Positions 25,184 to 32,148 of a DNA stretch of 64,000 nucleotides are shown piece after piece. The DNA comes from Dyadobacter sp. GTDB taxonomy: Bacteria; Bacteroidota; Bacteroidia; Cytophagales; Spirosomataceae. Position numbers and translations under genes: made by a program. The notes beneath the pieces are model-generated. The model searched no databases. It was not told the DNA's origin and saw only the letters and a program-made list of their open reading frames with translations. Location: positions 186,001-250,000 of the forward strand of contig NZ_JAGIAS010000010.1 in the NCBI RefSeq assembly GCF_017744695.1. Reading direction: 5' to 3'. The stretch's first letter is position 1; each line of letters opens with the position of its first letter.

Positions 25184-25708
25184 ATGGAAAAGATACATCA
25201 GCATTCCCCGCTTGCAGAACCTGCCGACACGGAGTTTGATAATATCAGGATTGATGGCTGTGACGGTGCAAACCGGCAGCAATCGACGGAAGGTTTTACT
25301 GCAAATCTCAAATACCTGATCGTAGGCGTCCTATTCGGGATCGTTTTTGTGAAAGCCGAAATTGTTTCATGGTTCCGCATTCAGGAAATGTTCCGGCTCG
25401 ATTCGTTTCACATGTACGGCGTGATTGGTTCGGCCGTAGTCGTGGGGTTGCTGTCCATTTGGCTGATCAAGCGGTTTAATATCAAGACGATATCCGGTGA
25501 AACGGTGAGCATTTCAGACAAGACTTTTGATAAAGGCCAGATTTACGGCGGGTTGCTGTTCGGAATAGGCTGGGCCATTACGGGCGCTTGTCCGGGACCA
25601 TTGTTTGCACAAATTGGTGCGGGCTACCTGGCTGTGGCCGTTACGTTGCTCAGTGCTATCGCAGGCACGTGGGTTTATGGCTTCGTGCGTGCGCGGCTCC
25701 CGCATTGA
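25184..25708 (+). CDS. YeeE/YedE family sulfur transporter, half 2 (DUF6691-like)
   Basis: A 174-residue membrane protein with a hydrophilic N-terminus of about 40 residues, four helices and the motif GWAITGACPGPL, which carries the second conserved Cys of split YeeE/YedE transporters. The ATG at 25184 is preferred to an in-frame start at 25121 that would overlap the first half gene. Its TGA (25706-25708) abuts, with no intergenic base, the stop codon of the convergent methyltransferase gene. Confidence 0.9.
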   Translation: MEKIHQHSPLAEPADTEFDNIRIDGCDGANRQQSTEGFTANLKYLIVGVLFGIVFVKAEIVSWFRIQEMFRLDSFHMYGVIGSAVVVGLLSIWLIKRFNIKTISGETVSISDKTFDKGQIYGGLLFGIGWAITGACPGPLFAQIGAGYLAVAVTLLSAIAGTWVYGFVRARLPH

Positions 25709-26452
25709 TCATTGTTTGCGTGCTACGAGGTACAGTTGCTCGTCGCCCAGCATGAAAGGATCGGCTTCAAGGTTGCTGAATGTGCCTACCACGAGCAGCC
25801 CGGCCAGTTCGAACATGTACGTAAGTTCGCCGAGCGTGTAAATATGCTGGCGCACGCTATGGCTTACCTTTTCGGAACCGGAAATAAAGGTTTGCTCGGC
25901 TTCGATGTAGCCGCCTTCGGCGCAGTATTCGTTTTCTGCGAGGTAAATAATGTCGTCCTGCACAGGCATCCAGTTTCGCGTCTGGAAGTTAGGCAGAATA
26001 CTTTCGGCGAGATTTTCAGTGTGGATCGCCACATGAGCGCCCGGTTTCAATGTCGCTGCAATCTGGTTGATAAACTGCTGCATTTCCCCGCGCGGGAAGA
26101 AGCTGAAACTATTCCCGAAACAATATGCGGCATCAAATGAAGCGTCAGGGAGTTGGTAATTCAGAAAGTCCGCACAAATGACCTCCACCGGCAATTGCTG
26201 CTTGCTGCTGATGCTCTGTAATTCTTCGCAATACTCCTGCGAAATATCAATACAAGTCAATGCAGTGCCTTGTTCGGCCAGTGGAATGGCATGTCGGCCG
26301 TAGCCGGCAAGTACGTCCAGTACTTTGCTATCCGACTTTATTTCAAGTACATCCCGCAGGAAGTCGACCTCGTAGTCGGTGTATTCTTCGTCCTGGTTCA
26401 GTTTCCAGGCGCGTTGCGGAAGTCCTTTGAAATAGGTATGGTACCAGGCCAC
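25709..26452 (-). CDS. Class I SAM-dependent methyltransferase
   Basis: A 247-residue Rossmann-fold methyltransferase. Motif I is VLDVLAGYGRHAIPLAE (residues 44-60), the acidic ribose-binding residue is in TCIDIS, and FDAAYCFGNSFSF follows as motif IV. The substrate is unknown; the N-terminus WYHTYFKG resembles small-molecule methyltransferases common in Bacteroidota. The start is a GTG at 26452, since no in-frame ATG lies near. It is convergent with the sulfur operon and follows the terminator of the copper locus. Confidence 0.88.
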   Translation of the reverse strand: MAWYHTYFKGLPQRAWKLNQDEEYTDYEVDFLRDVLEIKSDSKVLDVLAGYGRHAIPLAEQGTALTCIDISQEYCEELQSISSKQQLPVEVICADFLNYQLPDASFDAAYCFGNSFSFFPRGEMQQFINQIAATLKPGAHVAIHTENLAESILPNFQTRNWMPVQDDIIYLAENEYCAEGGYIEAEQTFISGSEKVSHSVRQHIYTLGELTYMFELAGLLVVGTFSNLEADPFMLGDEQLYLVARKQ

Positions 26453-26496
26453 GGCAGTATTTTGGTTTAATTAAAATCCAAAACTAGTAAAAAAGG

Positions 26497-26544
26497 CCTG
26501 CTTCCCTACACATTTGCCCTGAGGTAGTGCATAGGGAAGCAGGC
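26497..26544 (-). terminator. Terminator at the end of the copper locus
   Basis: A perfect 13-bp stem (26497-26509 with 26532-26544) with a 22-nt loop, followed on the minus strand by a T-run. It terminates transcription from the HMA gene ending at 26581. Confidence 0.8.
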
Positions 26545-26580
26545 GTGGTTTGTTGAGAAGCGTAATGCAGCAGGCCGTGG

Positions 26581-26922
26581 TTAATGCGCCGCAGCGGTTT
26601 TACGGCAGCAGCTAGGCAGCTTATCGTGCGCCTTCTCGTTGGCGGGCAACTCGTCGGCGTCATAGCCGGTTTTATTGATCGTCGCTTTGATAGCCTCGGC
26701 AGTGGTTTTATCCGGGTTATATTTCACGGTAATTACCTTGTTGGAGAGGTCGAGATTCGATTCTTTTACCCCCTTCGAAAGTCCCAGGTTGCGCTCGATG
26801 CGCGCCTTACACATTTCGCAGATGGCTGACGTTTTGATTTTTACTTCTTTGGTGCCGTCGGCGAAGGCGATATTCAGGCCCAGAAACAGGGCGGTTACGA
26901 TGCTCAAAATGGTTGTTTTCAT
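26581..26922 (-). CDS. Secreted heavy-metal-associated (HMA) domain protein
   Basis: A 113-residue protein with a signal peptide (to about residue 21, NIAFADG) and one HMA ferredoxin-like fold. The metal site is CEMC at residues 35-38, in the context TSAICEMCKARIERNL. The C-terminus adds a CC pair (PSCCRKTAAAH). It probably binds Cu(I) or Ag(I) in the periplasm. It is the last gene of the copper cluster, 18 bp after the metal-binding lipoprotein. Confidence 0.88.
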   Translation of the reverse strand: MKTTILSIVTALFLGLNIAFADGTKEVKIKTSAICEMCKARIERNLGLSKGVKESNLDLSNKVITVKYNPDKTTAEAIKATINKTGYDADELPANEKAHDKLPSCCRKTAAAH

Positions 26923-26940
26923 AATCTGGTCAATTTAAAA

Positions 26941-27177
26941 TCAATGCTGGTGTCCTGTTGAATCGGTTTCCGCCATCGCTACTTCCTGCAATTCCATTTT
27001 GCATACCGGGCATTTGCCAGCCTCCGCGTAGGTTTTTTCCCCTTCGCATTTCATCGGGCAGGTGTACTTCTTCTCGCTTACGGCGTGTGTTTCAGTGGTT
27101 GCGGCCTCTTTTTCAGATTTGTTTCCCGAACAGGCAACGGACAAAAACAACAGGGAAGCAACAATGATTTTGTTCAT
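26941..27177 (-). CDS. Small lipoprotein with heavy-metal-binding domain (HMBD)
   Basis: A 78-residue protein with a lipobox (LSVAC at residues 13-17) and a single HMBD motif: YTCPMKCEGEKTY followed by GKCPVCKMEL. Such domains occur in CusB-type efflux adaptors and Cu/Ag-related lipoproteins and bind soft metals through Cys, Met and His. The C-terminus ends in HQH. It lies between the AraC regulator and the HMA protein in the same direction, so it likely buffers periplasmic copper. Confidence 0.88.
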   Translation of the reverse strand: MNKIIVASLLFLSVACSGNKSEKEAATTETHAVSEKKYTCPMKCEGEKTYAEAGKCPVCKMELQEVAMAETDSTGHQH

Positions 27178-27237
27178 ACAATGAAAATTTGATAAGTTCT
27201 TGATAACGTATGTTTTATGGTAACGGAGTATCGATTG

Positions 27238-27807
27238 TCAATGCCCGACCTGGTCGAGCGCTGTTCGCTGTAATGCGCTTTTTTTGAACTCTCCGGGTGT
27301 CATGCCAGTCACTTTTTTGAACTGGTTACTCAAATGCGCCGTGCTGCTGTACGAAAGTCTCCATGCTATTTCGCTTAATGTGAGCTCGTTGTAGGAAAGC
27401 CATTCCTTCACTTTTTCCACTTTCTGGGCGATGATATATTGCTCGATCGTCTGCCCGGTTTCAGAAGAAAACAAGTTGCTCAGGTACGAGTATTCATAGC
27501 CGATCTTTTCCGAAAGATAATCCGAAAAATTCATCTGCGCCGGCTTGTTGCCTTTCAGGTTCTGTACTTCGTCGATCACGAGCGTTTTGATATGCTCCAC
27601 CAGTGCCAGACGGCGGTCATCGAGCAATTCGAAACCGTTGGATTCCAGCACAGCCTTCACTTCCTGCAATTTATCGGCATTCACCTCGGCCACCGTTTCC
27701 ACCTCGCCAAGTTCGACGAAAGTCAAGTCGATCCCCAGACCGTTCAGTTCCTCCCGCACCACCCGCTTGCAGCGGTCACACACCATATTTTTGATATATA
27801 ATTTCAT
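27238..27807 (-). CDS. AraC family regulator with N-terminal HMA-like metal-sensing domain
   Basis: A 189-residue protein. Residues 1-70 resemble a small HMA fold with the metal motif MVCDRC (8-13). Residues about 85-185 are an AraC DNA-binding domain with two helix-turn-helices (YLSNLFSSETGQTIEQYI and LSEIAWRLSYSSTAHLSNQFKKVTGMTPGEFK). A Cu or Ag ion on the Cys pair may switch DNA binding. The position inside the copper cluster and the repeats upstream of copA and of the 69-aa HMA gene make it the best candidate regulator of both. The ATG at 27807 fits the domain start. Confidence 0.85.
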   Translation of the reverse strand: MKLYIKNMVCDRCKRVVREELNGLGIDLTFVELGEVETVAEVNADKLQEVKAVLESNGFELLDDRRLALVEHIKTLVIDEVQNLKGNKPAQMNFSDYLSEKIGYEYSYLSNLFSSETGQTIEQYIIAQKVEKVKEWLSYNELTLSEIAWRLSYSSTAHLSNQFKKVTGMTPGEFKKSALQRTALDQVGH

Positions 27808-27868
27808 AACTAAAGTTGTATAAGCCACTTAATTGCCTTTTCCTTCCTCCCTTCTCCTTTCCCCCATA

Positions 27869-30094
27869 TTAACGGATAATCTTATAACGCATTCCGGCAT
27901 AAATCATTCGCCCAACTACCGGGCCCCAGGCCATTCCAGCGTCGAAATGCTGTCCGAATGGTTCGCTGGCCCCCATTATTGGGTCTTTCTGGCGGAAATT
28001 AGCCAGGTTTTCGCCGCCGAGGTAAAAATCCCATTTGGGGAATGTCCGCGTGATTTGTGCATTTAGGTTGTAAAATGACGGTGCCCAGGTGGATGTCAGG
28101 TCCGTCGGAACGTGATGGTCAGGAATGTGGCCCATGTATGGAAGGCGCCGTTTGCCGTTCCATTGTACCGTCGCATCGAACTTCCATTTGTCGTAAGGCA
28201 GGGCATACCCGGCATTGAAGAGAACCCTGTCGCGGCTTACCATCATTCTCGGTTGCAAAGTATTCTCATCGTACACGTTGCGGATCGTTTGTTTTACGTC
28301 GAAGAGGCGGTATGCGAGTTTCAGTTCGAGCCGCTTGATGGGCGTCAGGTTTGCTTCGGCCTGGAAACTGTTGGCATAGGCTTTTCCTTCGAGGTTGTAA
28401 AAGCGAATGTAACGAGGATCTTCCATATCCGCCACGAGTTGGTTCTCGAAATCCGTCCGGTAGAAATCCACAATGAAGTTTCCGCTCATTTCGCCGATTT
28501 TAAACTCCTGCGTAACGCTGGCTCCGTAATTCCACGAGACTTCAGGACGGACGGCTTCGCGGAAAATCACATTACGCGAGCTCACGAGATTTCCATAGTA
28601 TTCCGCCAGCGGATTAGAGACCCGGAACCCGCGGCCGGCGGATGCGCGCAGCGTGGTCTGGTCAGTAAGATTGTATTTCAAATGCAGGCGCGGTGTCCAT
28701 TGCGTACCGTAAAGATTGTGGAAATCCACACGTCCGCCGGCTACCATCACGAATTTGTCGAGGTGATTATAGGTATATTCAAAAAATGCGCCAGGTACCG
28801 ATTCATTTCGTTTCAAACGAATATCCTTGTAAAGCTCGTCATAGTTATCGAGCATATAGCTGATACCGGCTTTGTAAGAGTGATTGGTGTTACCGATAAT
28901 GGATTGGTAAATGAGGTTTCCGTAAAGCGTCTTTTGCGTACCGTCGTAGTTGTTCAGGCCAAAATACGATTTCGAATCATGTATGGAGGCATTCAGGATC
29001 AAACCCAGGCCTTTGTAGGGCTGCTCGGGGAACAGCCGTGCGATCTTGGAGAAAAACTCGTAGCGGTTCACTTTGGCCCCGAAACCATAGGCTTGCATAG
29101 TGCCTTTCATGGCGCGTTCGAAGTTTTTCTGACCACCCAGGCGGTCTTCGTAAAGCGCTTTTACCCCAAATTGGGCCATTAACTTGTCGCCCTGGTATTT
29201 CCAGCGGTTCACAGCATTGTACTGGGTGTAAAGAGGCAGGTCCAGGAAGCCGTCACCGTTTTTGTCGACGCGGTTGCGTAGCGTGCTACCGTGCGTGAGC
29301 AATCCCGTGCTCCACTTTTTGTTCAACTGGTGGGCAAGGTTCAGGTTCACTTCCCCACGACCGAAATTGTTGATGTAGGTATTCAGGTATAATTTTTCCT
29401 GGCTATCCGGCTTTTGAAGCTCCACATTGATCTGCCCGGTCATCGACTCGTAGCCATTCACGACCGACCCGGCACCTTTGCCGACGTCGATTGACTGGAT
29501 CCAGGTTCCGGGAACGAAATTGAGCCCGAATGTAGATGCCAATCCGCGGATGGAAGGAATGTTCTCGACGTTGGTTTGAATGTACGTACCGTTCAGGCCG
29601 AGCATCTGGATTTGTTTGGAGCCTGTCACCGCATCGCTGTATGAAACGGATACAGAAGCATTGGTTTCAAAGCTTTCAGAGAGGTTGCAGCAGGCTGCCT
29701 TCGCCAGTGCGCGGGTCGTAATGATTTCGGTTTGGTGCGGCGAAAGCCGGTCGATGGACGTATTTCCGGCTCTGATCACCACCTCGTCGAGTGTCTGGTC
29801 GCTCTGCAATACCACCTGCAAATCACTCTCCTGCCCGATTTTAATGGTGTCGTTCCGAAACCCGACGAAGCTCACGACGAGCAAAGCCGATTGCGCCGAC
29901 CGGGGAATGCTGAACCGCCCGTTTTCGTCGGTAGCCGTAGCTTGTGTGGTTCCGGCCCAGTACACATTGGCCCCGGTGATGGGTTTCAGGTTTTTAGTTT
30001 GCGGTTCCTGTTCGTTGACCGACCCGGTTATACGTTGTGCGTAAATGGAGGAAGTTATCAGTAAAAGTAACCCTCCCAGAAGGTATTTGTTCAT
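27869..30094 (-). CDS. TonB-dependent receptor of the copper locus
   Basis: A 741-residue outer membrane receptor. Signal peptide to about residue 19 (SIYAQ), a CarboxypepD_reg-like domain (RITGSVNEQE to VVLQSD, about 20-100), a plug with AACCNLSESFETNASV and NVENIPSIRGL, and a barrel ending in YAGMRYKIIR. The Cys pair in the plug (AACCNL) is frequent in receptors next to copper genes in this phylum and may bind metal. It could take up copper chelates. It is co-directional with the HYC_CC_PP-type gene 93 bp upstream. Confidence 0.9.
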   Translation of the reverse strand: MNKYLLGGLLLLITSSIYAQRITGSVNEQEPQTKNLKPITGANVYWAGTTQATATDENGRFSIPRSAQSALLVVSFVGFRNDTIKIGQESDLQVVLQSDQTLDEVVIRAGNTSIDRLSPHQTEIITTRALAKAACCNLSESFETNASVSVSYSDAVTGSKQIQMLGLNGTYIQTNVENIPSIRGLASTFGLNFVPGTWIQSIDVGKGAGSVVNGYESMTGQINVELQKPDSQEKLYLNTYINNFGRGEVNLNLAHQLNKKWSTGLLTHGSTLRNRVDKNGDGFLDLPLYTQYNAVNRWKYQGDKLMAQFGVKALYEDRLGGQKNFERAMKGTMQAYGFGAKVNRYEFFSKIARLFPEQPYKGLGLILNASIHDSKSYFGLNNYDGTQKTLYGNLIYQSIIGNTNHSYKAGISYMLDNYDELYKDIRLKRNESVPGAFFEYTYNHLDKFVMVAGGRVDFHNLYGTQWTPRLHLKYNLTDQTTLRASAGRGFRVSNPLAEYYGNLVSSRNVIFREAVRPEVSWNYGASVTQEFKIGEMSGNFIVDFYRTDFENQLVADMEDPRYIRFYNLEGKAYANSFQAEANLTPIKRLELKLAYRLFDVKQTIRNVYDENTLQPRMMVSRDRVLFNAGYALPYDKWKFDATVQWNGKRRLPYMGHIPDHHVPTDLTSTWAPSFYNLNAQITRTFPKWDFYLGGENLANFRQKDPIMGASEPFGQHFDAGMAWGPVVGRMIYAGMRYKIIR

Positions 30095-30187
30095 GATTGC
30101 GTAGATTCATTGGAATAAGAGATTCATGCATGGACCGTCGGCAAGCATGTAGGCGGTTTTGCATTAAATGGCTGTTATTCAATGATA

Positions 30188-30655
30188 TCAAATCAGGAAC
30201 GACTGGATAAATGCGAGCATACTTCTCCCATGAAGGCGGGAAGAAAAGGATATGTCGGGTGAAAATGGAGCGGAAGGGAGCGTCCATTCAGCCTGAATGA
30301 ACTGGTAACGTGTCACCGACCAGGTGACGGCCGTTGCTACGGATTTAAGCAACTTGGCGAGCAGTTGAGAGTGAACCGACGCCACTTCCAGTTTTTCAAG
30401 CTTTTTGCTTTCCTTGCAGCAAGCCGCTTTTTCGAAGAATGTACCCTTGGCCATTTTCAATGCCGCGGCGCGTTTAGCACAGCAGGAGGAAGTGACTTTG
30501 GGTTTGGAGAAATTTTCTTTGGACTTGCCTATCAGCTGCATCGATTTGCTCCCCATCACCGCGCACTGGCGCTCTGTCAGCACAAATCCGGTGCTGCTCA
30601 GCAGGACCAGGAGGGCTATCAGGATGGTGATCGATTGATGCAGTTTGTTTTTCAT
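30188..30655 (-). CDS. HYC_CC_PP-type small exported protein
   Basis: A 155-residue protein with an N-terminal membrane/signal segment (about 8-27) and a Cys-rich middle: RQCAVMG, SSCCAKRA and AACCKES. It fits the Bacteroidota family named after its HYC, CC and PP motifs, which accompanies TonB receptors and HMA proteins of copper loci; here the first motif is RQC instead of HYC. A role in binding or moving copper at the envelope is likely from context; none is proven. The hydrophobic C-terminal tail may be a second membrane contact. Confidence 0.75.
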   Translation of the reverse strand: MKNKLHQSITILIALLVLLSSTGFVLTERQCAVMGSKSMQLIGKSKENFSKPKVTSSCCAKRAAALKMAKGTFFEKAACCKESKKLEKLEVASVHSQLLAKLLKSVATAVTWSVTRYQFIQAEWTLPSAPFSPDISFSSRLHGRSMLAFIQSFLI

Positions 30656-30727
30656 TTGAATGCTGGCAAAGGTTTCAGGCTATCGAATTGGCCTGGGAAA
30701 CAGATCCCAGGCCAAAAATACTAATTA

Positions 30728-30937
30728 TCAGGCGATTTCTTCGGCTACATACCCGGCCTTTTTGATCAACAGCTCAATTTCTTCCGGCGAATGGCTCGTT
30801 TCGACTTTCAGCACACGGTCCGGACTTTCCAGGTCAACGGCCCAGGTTTCCACATTTTCATCCGCATTCAGAAAGGGGGTAACGGCGGCGATACATCCGC
30901 CGCATTTGATATTGGTTTTGAATTGCAAGGTTTCCAT
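30728..30937 (-). CDS. HMA domain copper chaperone
   Basis: A 69-residue cytoplasmic protein consisting of a single HMA domain with metal motif KCGGC (residues 11-15). It should deliver Cu(I) to the CopA ATPase encoded 1.2 kb away. No signal peptide is present. The promoter upstream carries the same repeat pair as the copA promoter, and it is the first gene of the chaperone-HYC-TonB series. Confidence 0.9.
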   Translation of the reverse strand: METLQFKTNIKCGGCIAAVTPFLNADENVETWAVDLESPDRVLKVETSHSPEEIELLIKKAGYVAEEIA

Positions 30938-30991
30938 GGTTACTAAAATCTCCCCGTTTATCGCGGGGCAGGTTATGTTTTAATTGTTTTA

Positions 30992-31052
30992 CAAATATCG
31001 GCAGCAACGGGTCGCTAAGTATTACAGAATTGTGGGGAGGCGTTACAGAGTT
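30992..31052 (-). promoter_or_regulatory. Promoter and putative copper operator of the HMA chaperone gene
   Basis: Two repeats of the type TTACAGANTT (31022-31031 and 31043-31052) are 21 bp apart. A -7-like GATATTTG on the minus strand (30999-30992) lies 22 bp inside them. The copA promoter has the same layout. The -7 element is one base off TAnnTTTG. Confidence 0.6.
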
Positions 31053-31137
31053 TTTGGGTCGGCGTGATGACTTCTACAAGCCGTTACCAATTTCATGAGA
31101 TAACGTATCAATGGTGAACTTAAACCATAGATACGAT

Positions 31138-32130
31138 ATGAATGTAACGCCCCGTTCATCGCACGGTGAAATCTTTCTTTATGAATCTGAGGAGGGAAAG
31201 ATGACTCTTCAGGTACAACTTCAAAATGATACCGTCTGGCTGACGCAGGCTCAAATGGCGGAGCTGTTTGGGAAAGGTAGATCGACTATTACTGAACATG
31301 TTCGAAACGTATTTAAAGAGAGGGAGTTAAATAAGAATTCAGTATGTCGGAATTTCCGACATACTGCTGCTGACGGAAAGGGATATGTCACCACTTATTA
31401 TAATCTCGATGTTATTATTTCTGTCGGTTATCGGGTCAAGTCAAGGCAGGGGACGCAATTTCGAATCTGGGCCAACCGGATTTTGAAGGATTACCTGATC
31501 AAAGGCTTTACCATGCAGGAAAAATTGAAGCTGGACCAGCTGGAAAACCTGAAAAAAACAGTCGCGCTGCTTGCGAATGTTATTCACAATAAGGAGTTGA
31601 CTGCCGGTGAGGCGACGGGGCTCATTCAGGTAGTGACGGATTATGCGTATGCTCTTGATATTCTCGACAGATACGACCACCGGGCGCTTGGCATTGAGAG
31701 CGTATCGGAAAGGCAGCTTTTTATCATCACTTATGAGGAGGCAATCTCGGCTATCCGGGGGCTACGGAGCAAATTTGAAACCCATAGTTTTTTTGGCACC
31801 GAAAAGGACGATTCATTCAAAAGCTCGATCAACACAATTTACCAGACGTTTGATGGCGCGGAACTGTATCCGAGCATCGAGGAGAAAGCCGCACATTTGC
31901 TCTATTTTATCATCAAAAACCATTCGTTTACGGATGGCAATAAGAGAATCGCAGCACTGATTTTTGTATGGTTTCTGGAACGAAACAGCATTCTCTACAA
32001 ACCGGATGGGTCTAAACGGCTTGCGGACAATGCATTGGTAGCGCTTACGTTGATGATTGCCGAAAGTAGTCCGCTGGAAAAGGATATGATGGTAAAAGTG
32101 GTGGTAAGCCTGATCAATCAAAACAACTAG
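31138..32130 (+). CDS. RhuM family protein with C-terminal Fic/Doc-type motif
   Basis: A 330-residue protein. The N-terminal RhuM domain (about 20-130) has VWLTQAQMAELFGKGRSTI and YYNLDVIISVGYRVKS. The C-terminal part is Fic/Doc-like, with HSFTDGNKR (residues about 262-270), the nucleotide-transfer motif. Such proteins are called virulence protein RhuM and resemble orphan toxin or modifier genes. It stands in opposite orientation inside the copper locus, between the HMA chaperone and copA. Start 31138 fits family length; an ATG at 31111 is also open. No antitoxin gene is seen beside it. Confidence 0.85.
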   Translation: MNVTPRSSHGEIFLYESEEGKMTLQVQLQNDTVWLTQAQMAELFGKGRSTITEHVRNVFKERELNKNSVCRNFRHTAADGKGYVTTYYNLDVIISVGYRVKSRQGTQFRIWANRILKDYLIKGFTMQEKLKLDQLENLKKTVALLANVIHNKELTAGEATGLIQVVTDYAYALDILDRYDHRALGIESVSERQLFIITYEEAISAIRGLRSKFETHSFFGTEKDDSFKSSINTIYQTFDGAELYPSIEEKAAHLLYFIIKNHSFTDGNKRIAALIFVWFLERNSILYKPDGSKRLADNALVALTLMIAESSPLEKDMMVKVVVSLINQNN

Positions 32131-32148
32131 CCTTACCACCACAAAACC

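Noticed and set aside
28112..29182. A 356-codon frame opposite the copper TonB receptor
   Set aside because: The minus strand encodes a clear TonB receptor; the opposite product is low-information and without recognisable motifs.
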